Shown piece after piece: positions 1 to 6,013 of a stretch of DNA of 11,376 nt; position 1 is the first letter of the stretch, and every line of letters begins with the position of its first letter. A program made the translations under genes and the position numbers. The notes beneath the pieces were generated by a model. That model was not told the DNA's origin. It ran no database searches and saw nothing but the letters and a program-made list of their open reading frames with translations. The stretch comes from CAZVIK01 sp964627045 (GTDB lineage Bacteria > Acidobacteriota > Terriglobia > Bryobacterales > Bryobacteraceae): positions 1 through 11,376 of the forward strand of contig CAZVIK010000129.1 of the NCBI GenBank assembly GCA_964627045.1, written 5' to 3'.

Positions 1-678
1 CGGCTCGCTCGGCCCCTGTTCGAGCTTGCCCGCCGGCAGCTCCATGTTTTCGCGCTGCAAGGCGGACGCAACTTCGGCAAAGGACAGGCCGAGCGCCTTC
101 AACTTCTGCCGGTCCACCAGGATCTGGACTTCGCGCCGCGCGAGGCCGATCAGGTTCACCTGGCCGACGCCGGAGACGTTCTCCAGGCGCTTTTTCAAAA
201 CCTTTTCGGCGAGCGACGATAGAGTCTTGATGTCGGCTGTCTTGCTCTCGACGGCGACCGAGATGATCGGCTGCGCGTTGATGTCCAATCGCTGGATGAC
301 CGGCTCCTCGATGTCGCGCGGGAACTCGGCGCGGATGGCGTTGATCTTGGATTGCGCGTCCTGCTGCGCCGTGGTGATGCTAACGCCAAGCTCGAACTGC
401 GCGACCACCAGCGACAGGCCTTCCGTGCTGGTCGACGAGATGTGGTCGACGCCGGGAATGGTGTTCAGCGCCTCTTCGATGCGGCGCGTCACCTCACGCT
501 CCACCGTTTCGGGAGACGAACCCGTGTAGACCGTCTGCACGGTAAGCACCGGCAGTTCAACGTCCGGCATGAGGTCCACGCTGAGTTCGCGGTAGGAGTA
601 TATCCCCAGCACGACCAGCGTGACGGCCAGCATCGTGGCCAAAACAGGCTGTTTAATGGAAAGGTCGCTCAGAAACAT
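1..678 (-). CDS. RND efflux pump inner-membrane subunit (AcrB/HAE1-like), N-terminal part only
   Basis: This is the proton-driven inner-membrane pump of a tripartite efflux system. Only the first 226 residues are in the window, and the frame stays open to base 1. Reading the minus strand from the ATG at 678 gives MFLSDLSIKQPVLATMLAVT, the usual short cytoplasmic lead into transmembrane helix 1 (about residues 9-29). The start of the periplasmic porter domain follows: YTGSSPETVEREVTRRIEEA, then NTIPGVDHISSTS and the QDAQSKINAIR segment, all typical of RND pumps. The gene starts 6 bp after the adaptor stop, and its weak Shine-Dalgarno (GTAGG) overlaps that stop, so translation is probably coupled. 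The family could be hydrophobic/amphiphilic efflux (drugs, lipids). Heavy-metal efflux is less likely, but the proton-relay helix that would help decide is outside the window. The substrate is unknown. Confidence 0.95.
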   Translation of the reverse strand, partial: MFLSDLSIKQPVLATMLAVTLVVLGIYSYRELSVDLMPDVELPVLTVQTVYTGSSPETVEREVTRRIEEALNTIPGVDHISSTSTEGLSLVVAQFELGVSITTAQQDAQSKINAIRAEFPRDIEEPVIQRLDINAQPIISVAVESKTADIKTLSSLAEKVLKKRLENVSGVGQVNLIGLARREVQILVDRQKLKALGLSFAEVASALQRENMELPAGKLEQGPSEP

Positions 679-684
679 GCGGAC

Positions 685-1836
685 CTACTTTCCGGGCACG
701 ACGGAGACGCCGTCGGCCAGTTCGATCTTCTGTTCCGCAATCAACACGTCGCCGGGCTTAAGGCCCGACACGATCTCCAGCCGGCTCTCGGTCTCGCGGC
801 CCGTCTGCACTGCTCGCCGGACGGCTTTGCCGTTCTCCACGACGAATACGTAACTCTCCGACCCGCTGCCAGAGGCGCGATAGGCGGCTACCGGCGGAAT
901 CAGGATGGCCTGGAGTTGCGCGCCAGTGAGAATGTCGCCCTGCGCGAACATCCCAGCCTTCAGGCGCCCGGAGGCATTGTCCACCCCGATGCGCACACGG
1001 GCCGAACGCGTGAGTTCGTCCACCGCGGGGTTGACCTCAATGATGCGGCCCTCGAACATCGTGTCCGGGAAACTGGCTACGTGGAACGTTACGCGCTGGC
1101 CGGAACGGATCTGCGCCAGTTCCGTGGCCGGCACGGCGCTCTCCATTTCCAAATGTTGGTTGTCCACCACAGTAAACATCTGCGTCGGCGGCTCGATGTA
1201 CGACCCCGGGTTGACGAACTTCTTTTCGATCACGCCGGCCACCGGCGAGTGAATCACCGTATCCCGCAGACGCCGTTCGGCGACCGGAATCGCCGTCCGC
1301 GCCTGGTCCAGTTGCGCCTGTGCCAGCGCGACCTGCGCGCGCGCGTCGCGCTCGTTGACTTCGGCCGCCTTCAGATCGCGGTCCGTGATGCCGCCGGACT
1401 TGATCAAATTCCGTGCCCGCTCCAACTCGCTGAGACTATGCTCGGACATGACCTTGGTCCGTGCCAGCGCCGCTTCGGCAACCTGCACCGCCGTTTGCGC
1501 CTGGTTCAGCGCCAGGCGGTAGTTCTCCTCGTCGACCCAGGCCACGGCCTCGCCGGCCGCGACCGCGTCGCCTTCCTGTTTCGGGAAGCGCAACAGCCGT
1601 CCGGTGGTTTCGCCTTTCACTGTCACCAAAGCGCGGGACACCAGTGTGCCGGTCACCGGCACGCTCGCCGTGAACGGCTCAGCCTTGAGTTCGACCACTC
1701 GTACCGGAACTGCCGGCGCCTCGGCGCCATTGATCGTCGCTTCGGTCTCCTTCTTCCGGCAACCGGTAACGGCGAGCAGGGCGAGCGAGGCGATGAAACA
1801 GAAGCGAAAGAACTTGGATTGAGTGATCATTCCCAT
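685..1836 (-). CDS. RND efflux periplasmic adaptor (membrane fusion protein), lipoprotein
   Basis: This periplasmic adaptor bridges the RND pump and the TolC-like channel. The 383-residue protein begins with a lipoprotein signal; the lipobox LAVTGC puts the lipidated cysteine at residue 26. In order come a beta-barrel/lipoyl entry strand (about 45-100, with QEGDAVAAGEAVAWVDE), an alpha-hairpin coiled coil (about 105-190), the second lipoyl half (HSPVAGVIEKKFVNPGSYI, 197-214), a beta-barrel and a membrane-proximal domain ending GLKPGDVLIAEQKIELADGV. The hairpin tip ERARNLIKSGGITDRDL resembles the RLS docking motif of TolC-contacting adaptors, with Thr in place of Ser. I chose the ATG at 1836 because GGAGG lies five bases upstream. 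The longer frame from 1857 would begin upstream of that site, inside the tolC gene. The gene overlaps the tolC stop by 10 bp. Residue +2 after the cysteine is Arg, not the Asp expected for inner-membrane retention. Confidence 0.95.
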   Translation of the reverse strand: MGMITQSKFFRFCFIASLALLAVTGCRKKETEATINGAEAPAVPVRVVELKAEPFTASVPVTGTLVSRALVTVKGETTGRLLRFPKQEGDAVAAGEAVAWVDEENYRLALNQAQTAVQVAEAALARTKVMSEHSLSELERARNLIKSGGITDRDLKAAEVNERDARAQVALAQAQLDQARTAIPVAERRLRDTVIHSPVAGVIEKKFVNPGSYIEPPTQMFTVVDNQHLEMESAVPATELAQIRSGQRVTFHVASFPDTMFEGRIIEVNPAVDELTRSARVRIGVDNASGRLKAGMFAQGDILTGAQLQAILIPPVAAYRASGSGSESYVFVVENGKAVRRAVQTGRETESRLEIVSGLKPGDVLIAEQKIELADGVSVVPGK

Positions 1837-3161
1837 GGATTCCTCCCGGCCGTCCAAAGCAAGTTGGCCCGGGCGATTGAATAGTCGTACATGCCGCGCA
1901 GCAAGTTGATCCTGGACTGCGACAGCGCCGTCTGCGCATCGACGATGTCAAGGGTCGTGGCGGCCCCGTACTTGTAGTTGTCCTGGGTCATCGAGAGCAC
2001 GCGCTCAGCCTGCCGGATGTTGGCCTGCGCCGCGGCTACCGTCTCGTTGGCCGCCCTAATCTCATCCAGCCCCTGTTGCAGGCCCAGGCGGATCTGCTGC
2101 TCCATCTTCTCCCGCGCCAACCGTGAGGCCCTCTGGTTGGCTACGGCCTGGTAGACCATTCCGCTGCGCCGGAACCCGTCGAATACCGGCAACTGGAAGC
2201 TCACGCCCGTCGTCCATCGGGCATACATGGCGTCGAACAGGTTCCCCGGCTTCCGGGACGCGATCCCGTAGGACGCGTTGAAGTCCACCCGCATCTTGCT
2301 CTCGGCGCGCGCCAACTCCAACTGGGCATCGGCGCTTCGCTCGGCAATGCGCAGCCGCTGAATTTCCGGCCGGCTTCGCGTGGCCTGCTGGGACACCGTT
2401 TCGAGGTCCCATTGGTCCCACGACGCCGTTTGAAACCCATTGGAGATCTTGGTGGGAAACTCCAGCGGGCGCCCCAGGTAGAAGTTGACGAGTGCGCGAG
2501 CCTGCCGGATTGCATTTTCGGCGCGCACCAACTCGGGTACGCCGTTGGAAACGGCCACTTCGCTCCGCAGCACGTCAACTTCCGTGGCCACGCCATTGGT
2601 GAACCTTGTTCGCGCCATTTCCGCGTGGAGTTTGCGCTGCTCCTGCGTCTCGACCACCAGGCTTCGGGACTGCTCGGCCCACAAAAGGCCGTAACAGGCC
2701 CGCACCACCTCGATTGCCAAGTCCTGCTGGCTGCGATCCACGTCGGACTGGGCGCCTTCGGATTCGATTGACGCGATCCTCAGCGCCGTCCCGACCTTTC
2801 CCGCAGTAAAGAGCGGTTGGGCGACGCTGATGTTGTAGGTGAACAGGTTGGTGGGCACCGGCATCACGGCCGCCAGGAACTCCTTCGGGAATTTATCCAC
2901 GCCGGAGGAGTTCAGGAAGCTGGGGTCGCGCGTACGGCTACCGTTGGCGCTGATGTTGACGTCCGGCAGCGCCTGGGCACGCACCTCGCGGATCTTGCCC
3001 TTCAGCGCGTCGGCCGCCAGTCGCGCGCGGGCGATGTCCGGGTAGCGCTCGAAGCTGAGCCGGACCGCCTCCTCGATGCTGATCGTTTCCTTTTCCGGCG
3101 CCGGCTGCGCGGTAGCGGGCAGCGCGGCCAAAAGAGCGAGAGTTAACCAAGGCTTCATCAT
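1827..3161 (-). CDS. TolC-family outer-membrane efflux channel
   Basis: This is the outer-membrane channel of the RND system. The 444-residue protein starts with a Sec signal peptide (MMKPWLTLALLAALPATAQ). Two outer-membrane-efflux repeats follow: the first from ISIEEAVRLSFERYPDIARA with periplasmic helices to about residue 225, the second from about 240 to the end. The second contains SRPEIQRLRIAERSADAQL, the strand-like QLPVFDGFRRS, and the closing helix YGAATTLDIVDAQTALSQSR, a classic TolC-family signature. The length is typical. The frame is open further up to 3386 inside tetR, but that extension reads as a shadow of tetR. The tandem ATGs at 3161 and 3158 directly precede the signal peptide and have AGGA six bases upstream of the first. 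The start lies 8 bp after the tetR stop, so the gene is probably in the same transcript. Confidence 0.95.
   Translation of the reverse strand: MMKPWLTLALLAALPATAQPAPEKETISIEEAVRLSFERYPDIARARLAADALKGKIREVRAQALPDVNISANGSRTRDPSFLNSSGVDKFPKEFLAAVMPVPTNLFTYNISVAQPLFTAGKVGTALRIASIESEGAQSDVDRSQQDLAIEVVRACYGLLWAEQSRSLVVETQEQRKLHAEMARTRFTNGVATEVDVLRSEVAVSNGVPELVRAENAIRQARALVNFYLGRPLEFPTKISNGFQTASWDQWDLETVSQQATRSRPEIQRLRIAERSADAQLELARAESKMRVDFNASYGIASRKPGNLFDAMYARWTTGVSFQLPVFDGFRRSGMVYQAVANQRASRLAREKMEQQIRLGLQQGLDEIRAANETVAAAQANIRQAERVLSMTQDNYKYGAATTLDIVDAQTALSQSRINLLRGMYDYSIARANLLWTAGRNPWE
1841..1847 (-). promoter_or_regulatory. Shine-Dalgarno site for the adaptor gene, inside the tolC coding end
   Basis: On the minus strand GGGAGGA is followed by ATCC and the ATG at 1836, giving five bases between GGAGG and the start. 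It is the strongest ribosome-binding site in the window. It is built from the TolC codons for Gly-Arg-Asn near the C-terminus, and it decides the adaptor start (1836, rather than 1857 or 1830). Confidence 0.8.
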
Positions 3162-3169
3162 TCGTAATC

Positions 3170-3183
3170 CTACCGGGCGGTAG
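3170..3183. promoter_or_regulatory. Palindrome at the tetR/tolC junction, candidate second TetR operator
   Basis: The bases CTACCGGGCGGTAG are symmetric at 12 of 14 positions. The site covers the tetR stop codon and sits directly before the AGGA ribosome-binding site of tolC. Its core TACCGggCGGTA agrees at 9 of 12 positions with the core TACCGATCAGTA of the palindrome in front of tetR. A regulator-binding site is one reading; an RNA hairpin affecting tolC translation is another. Part of the pattern is fixed by the codons for Thr-Ala-Arg-stop, so chance is possible. Confidence 0.35.
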
Positions 3184-3757
3184 CCTTCCTTGTGCATCCG
3201 CCGAGCATCTGTTTGACAATCCGCGCCGCCAGTCGGCGGTTCAGATCCGGCTCTCCTCGCAACACATAGCTGATGGAGTAGATCAGGTCCACGCCGAGAA
3301 GGGAAATCGCGATATCCTGCGGCCGGCACACAATCTCCTTCCGGCGGACGCCGTCCTTGAGAACTTGGACGAGCACGCCCAGCCATTGTTCGCCGGTCTT
3401 AACCAAATCGACACCCGGCGCCTCTTTGCTGTTGGAAAACAGCATTCGGAAGATCATGCCCGAAAGCCTCGGATCTCGCTTGGTCAGGACGAAATCCGCC
3501 GCCAGCACATTGGTCAACCGCTCGACGACGGTGTTTCCCCGGGAGGCCGCCTCGGCCAGCTTGCTCAACAGTCCCGAACAGGCCTCGAACACCAGCACGC
3601 GGTGCAGGTCTTCCTTACTCTTGAAGTGATAGTAAAGAACGGGCTTAGTGACTCCGGCGCGATCGCAAATCTCGCGGGTCGCCGTAGCGGCGTACCCCTT
3701 GTCGGCGAAAAGAGCGATCGCGGCGCTCTTGATGCGGTCTTGGCTGTTGAGGGGCAT
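3170..3757 (-). CDS. TetR/AcrR-family transcriptional regulator of the efflux operon
   Basis: A one-component repressor, 195 residues, the usual family length. Residues about 7-55 form the TetR DNA-binding domain: helix 1 IKSAAIALFADKGYAATATR, then the helix-turn-helix EICDRAGVTKPVLYYHFKSK (about 29-48) with the hallmark YYHFKSKEDL. The remainder is a helical ligand-binding and dimerisation domain of low conservation, so the inducer cannot be read. It is the first gene of the operon tetR-tolC-adaptor-pump, and a good inverted repeat overlaps its own start codon. The likely role is autorepression plus repression of the pump until a pump substrate binds. The ATG at 3757 lacks a clear Shine-Dalgarno, and the predicted transcript start is very close to it. 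Family certainty is high; the regulated target is inferred from linkage. Confidence 0.93.
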   Translation of the reverse strand: MPLNSQDRIKSAAIALFADKGYAATATREICDRAGVTKPVLYYHFKSKEDLHRVLVFEACSGLLSKLAEAASRGNTVVERLTNVLAADFVLTKRDPRLSGMIFRMLFSNSKEAPGVDLVKTGEQWLGVLVQVLKDGVRRKEIVCRPQDIAISLLGVDLIYSISYVLRGEPDLNRRLAARIVKQMLGGCTRKATAR

Positions 3758-3776
3758 GTCTACCGATCAGTATACA
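3757..3776. promoter_or_regulatory. 20-bp palindrome, probable TetR operator
   Basis: The pattern TGTcTACcGATCaGTAtACA is symmetric at 16 of 20 positions (8 of 10 base pairs), with a GATC centre. Size and symmetry fit operators bound by TetR-family dimers. It overlaps the first base of the tetR start codon and the probable -10 box (3769-3774), so bound repressor would block RNA polymerase. It is 60-odd bp from the promoter of the divergent coiled-coil gene, so control of that gene is less certain. Confidence 0.6.
3769..3774 (-). promoter_or_regulatory. Probable -10 box of the efflux operon promoter
   Basis: TATACT on the minus strand matches the TATAAT consensus at 5 of 6 positions. It lies 11 bases before the tetR ATG, so the mRNA would start almost at the start codon, giving a very short or absent leader. 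No convincing -35 hexamer is seen 16-18 bp upstream. It is contained in the putative operator. Confidence 0.4.
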
Positions 3777-3836
3777 AGAACGCACGGCGCCGCTGCCTTG
3801 TTCCACATATTTCAACGCCGACCCCGGCGCGCGTGG

Positions 3837-3845
3837 TGGTAGAAT
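3837..3845 (+). promoter_or_regulatory. Extended -10 promoter for the coiled-coil/ATP-grasp pair
   Basis: TGGTAGAAT combines an extended TGn element with TAGAAT (5 of 6 to consensus). It lies about 45 bp before the GTG at 3891, leaving room for a leader of roughly 40 bases. No good -35 element is found at 17 bp spacing, as is common for extended -10 promoters. The rest of the 133-bp gap between the divergent genes holds only weak short inverted repeats. Confidence 0.45.
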
Positions 3846-3879
3846 CGTTATACGGAAGTAGCGTTATTTTCCATTCCAT

Positions 3880-3884
3880 AGGAG
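3880..3884 (+). promoter_or_regulatory. Shine-Dalgarno site deciding a GTG start
   Basis: AGGAG is followed by six bases and the GTG at 3891. This supports GTG as the real start of the coiled-coil protein, and no competing ATG gives a sensible N-terminus. Confidence 0.7.
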
Positions 3885-3890
3885 CGAACA

Positions 3891-4769
3891 GTGGCGGAGC
3901 CGACTGCATTCCATCCACCGTCTTCCAAGGCGAGAAGCGGAGGGCTGGCGATTCCCATCCTTTGGGGGCTTGTCATTGCGTTGGTGTGTGTTGCAGCCTA
4001 CCTGTTTCTGGAGGTGGACAAGCTACGAAGCGACATCCAAGCAATGCGCGGGTCGGTGACGGCCGAAGTCGCCAAGGTTAGGGAGAGTTCAACTCTCCTG
4101 GACTCCGCCAATCGCCGGAACCTGGAGCAGCTTCGGGAGGAGCTTACCTCGGCGCAGCGCAGTGCCACGGTGGCCGTCGGGCTGGCCAAGACGGAAGCGC
4201 TTCGCCATGCCGAGGAGGTCGCACGGAAGATCGAGGCCGAACAGCGCAGGCAACAGCAGCAGTTGGCGAGCGAATTGAGCGCCGTGCGCGAGGCGGCCAG
4301 TTCCACCGAAAGCAAGATTGCCGATGTTTCCACTGAGATCTCCAGCGTTCGCAGCGAAGTGGCTTCGACCAAGACCGAGTTGGACAAGACGATCGCCGAT
4401 CTGAAGTCGGTTCGCGGCGATCTCGGCATACAGAGCGGCCTGATCGCGACAAACGCCAGGGAGCTTTCGGCCTTGCGGGCGCTCGGGGATCGCAACTACT
4501 TCGAGTTCAATCTGACCAAGGGCAAGCAGATGCAGCGTGTGGGCGATGTTTCCATGCGCGTGTCCAAAGTTGACGTCAAGAAAAACAAGTTCACCGTCGA
4601 ACTCATCGCCGATGATAAGAAGGTGGAAAAGAAAGACAAGAACGTGAACGAGCCGTTACAGTTCTATGTCGCTCGCGTCCGTCAGCCCTACGAACTCGTT
4701 GTGAACGAGGTTCGCAAGGACCAGATCGTCGGCTACCTCGCCACCCCGAAGGTGCAGGCCGCGCGGTAG
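3891..4769 (+). CDS. Single-pass membrane protein with long coiled coil, function unknown
   Basis: I do not recognise a named family. The 292-residue protein has a short polar N-terminus, one transmembrane helix (about 19-41, GGLAIPILWGLVIALVCVAA), and a long heptad-like region rich in Glu, Lys, Gln, Ala and Ser (about 42-195). The last hundred residues form a compact basic domain: NYFEFNLTKGKQMQRVGDVS, then a Lys/Asp-rich turn (KKVEKKDKNVNEP) and YELVVNEVRKDQIVGYLATP. The alternating pattern there suggests beta strands. By the positive-inside rule (Lys-13, Arg-15 before the helix) the coiled coil and C-domain probably face the periplasm. The gene begins with GTG and a good ribosome site, and ends 2 bp before the ATP-grasp gene, so both are likely co-translated. 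A scaffold or envelope-tethering role is possible but is only a guess from shape. Confidence 0.85.
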   Translation: MAEPTAFHPPSSKARSGGLAIPILWGLVIALVCVAAYLFLEVDKLRSDIQAMRGSVTAEVAKVRESSTLLDSANRRNLEQLREELTSAQRSATVAVGLAKTEALRHAEEVARKIEAEQRRQQQQLASELSAVREAASSTESKIADVSTEISSVRSEVASTKTELDKTIADLKSVRGDLGIQSGLIATNARELSALRALGDRNYFEFNLTKGKQMQRVGDVSMRVSKVDVKKNKFTVELIADDKKVEKKDKNVNEPLQFYVARVRQPYELVVNEVRKDQIVGYLATPKVQAAR

Positions 4770-4771
4770 CG

Positions 4772-6013
4772 GTGTCCGCGCCAAGAATGCGCCCTCGCGG
4801 CGCCGTCATCATCGGCGGTTACATCAACGGGCTCGGATTGGCCCGATCGCTCGCGGCCCGTGGGGTCCGGGTCGGTGTGATTCGCACCAATCCCTTCGAT
4901 ATCGCACACCGGTCGATTTGCGTGTCCTCCCACGACGTGGCCGGCGGCCTGGCCGGTGATCCCGACCGGCTGGTGGAAACCCTGGAGCGGCGAGCGGCGG
5001 AGTGGCGAGGATGGGCACTGATTCCCGCCGACGACGCTGCGCTCGATGCCATCGCGCGCCACTGGGACTGGCTGGCGGCGAGGCATCTCATCGTGGCGCC
5101 GACTCCGGAGCAGGTCCCCTTCTTCTTGGACAAGGAGAAGATGCTCGCGGCGGCACGCTCGATCGGCATGGACTTGCCGCGGTTATACGGTGTTGCCGGT
5201 GTTGGCGCGCCGTTGGACCCGGAACCGCGCTTTCCTTTGCTGGTGAAGCCGTTCACGGGCCATCACTTCTCCACGCGCTTCGGCGTCAAGATGTTCACCG
5301 CCCACGGACCCGATGAGTTTAAGTCTTCGGTCGAACTGGCGGCCGGCGCCGGGCTGCGCTGCGGCGTTTTCGAATTCATCCCCGGGCCCGACAGCCAGAT
5401 CTACGCTTACTGCACGTACATCGACCGGCGTGGCGCGGCGGCACCGGGAGTCACGATTCGAAAGCTGCGTCAGAGCCCCCCGCTTGCCGGTGTGGCGCGC
5501 GTGGCGGAGATTGTACCGGAGCCCCCCGGGCTCCGCGAGGCGGTGCTGCAACTCCTGCGGAAGATCGGTTTTCGCGGTATGGCGGCAGCCGAGTTCAAGC
5601 TCGATCCCAGAGACGGAAGCTTTAAGTTTCTAGAGGTCAATGGGCGCTCGGTGATCTACAACGCCTTGCTCCGCAAAGGCGGACTTGACCTGGCTGCGCT
5701 GGCATGGTCGGACTACGTGGAGGTTGCCACGCCGGAGATGCGGCCGGCCAACTGGCCTGGTATCTGGGTCAACCTGCATGCCGACCTTCTGTATTCAGCG
5801 TTTCACGGCCGGAGCGAGGGCCTAACGCTTCGAAGCTTCTTGCGCCCCTACCGCCGGCCGAAGATCGAAGCCGTCTGGTCGCCGCAGGACCCGGCGCCGT
5901 TCTTCTCTCAGTGGGGCGGGACCGCGTTGCGGTCCTTCAGCGCGATCTGGCGTGGTCAGGGCAGCAACGGGCGCAAGACTGGGTGCGGGCGGCCGCCGGC
6001 TGAGGCGATCTAA
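4772..6013 (+). CDS. ATP-grasp carboxylate ligase (COG3919-like)
   Basis: This 413-residue protein has ATP-grasp architecture; such enzymes join a carboxylate to an amine or thiol through an acyl-phosphate, using ATP. The N-terminal Rossmann-like part (AVIIGGYINGLGLARSLAAR, 11-30) matches the COG3919 style. The ATP-binding core follows: FLDKEKMLAAARSIGMDLP (118-136), LLVKPF with nucleotide-binding Lys159, the hinge EFIPGPDSQIYAY, the subfamily motif TIRKLRQSPPLAG (228-240), and the metal-binding end AAAEFKLD plus FLEVNGR (Glu274, Glu288, Asn290). The conserved residues appear intact, so it should be active. Relatives often sit in polysaccharide or peptide-conjugate clusters, but the substrate here is unknown. 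The start is uncertain: GTG at 4772 is 2 bp after the upstream stop, and ATG at 4787 is an alternative. Neither has a clear Shine-Dalgarno. The stop overlaps the stop of the convergent gene. Confidence 0.88.
   Translation: MSAPRMRPRGAVIIGGYINGLGLARSLAARGVRVGVIRTNPFDIAHRSICVSSHDVAGGLAGDPDRLVETLERRAAEWRGWALIPADDAALDAIARHWDWLAARHLIVAPTPEQVPFFLDKEKMLAAARSIGMDLPRLYGVAGVGAPLDPEPRFPLLVKPFTGHHFSTRFGVKMFTAHGPDEFKSSVELAAGAGLRCGVFEFIPGPDSQIYAYCTYIDRRGAAAPGVTIRKLRQSPPLAGVARVAEIVPEPPGLREAVLQLLRKIGFRGMAAAEFKLDPRDGSFKFLEVNGRSVIYNALLRKGGLDLAALAWSDYVEVATPEMRPANWPGIWVNLHADLLYSAFHGRSEGLTLRSFLRPYRRPKIEAVWSPQDPAPFFSQWGGTALRSFSAIWRGQGSNGRKTGCGRPPAEAI
6010..6013. other. Overlapping convergent stop codons (CTAA)
   Basis: The ATP-grasp gene ends with TAA at 6011-6013 on the plus strand, while the CapK-like gene ends with TAG at 6012-6010 on the minus strand. 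The two coding regions therefore overlap by four bases, and no intergenic terminator can exist between them. Transcripts from both sides must run into each other's coding sequence or stop inside it. Confidence 0.9.

Noticed and set aside
26..529. Plus-strand open frame of 167 codons at the left edge
   Set aside because: It is antisense to the RND pump fragment, whose residues match the family throughout. The Ser/Arg-rich product is typical of a shadow frame.
352..1884. Long plus-strand open frame of 510 codons antisense to the pump and adaptor genes
   Set aside because: Its translation is Arg/His/Gly-rich with no domain, membrane or signal pattern, and the opposite strand encodes clear RND and adaptor proteins. 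High GC makes such antisense frames common.
3162..3386. N-terminal extension of the TolC frame into tetR
   Set aside because: The extra 75 residues are out of frame with tetR codons, have no signal-peptide character and end just before a proper signal peptide with its own AGGA site.
3814..3829. Short GC inverted repeat (CGCCG/CGGCG) in the divergent promoter region
   Set aside because: Only five pairs with a small loop, no T-tract, and of a kind expected by chance in high-GC DNA. It is not supported as a terminator or operator.
3365..4081. Plus-strand open frame running antisense to tetR and into the coiled-coil gene
   Set aside because: It crosses the divergent promoter region and two genes with recognisable products. 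It has no family features of its own.
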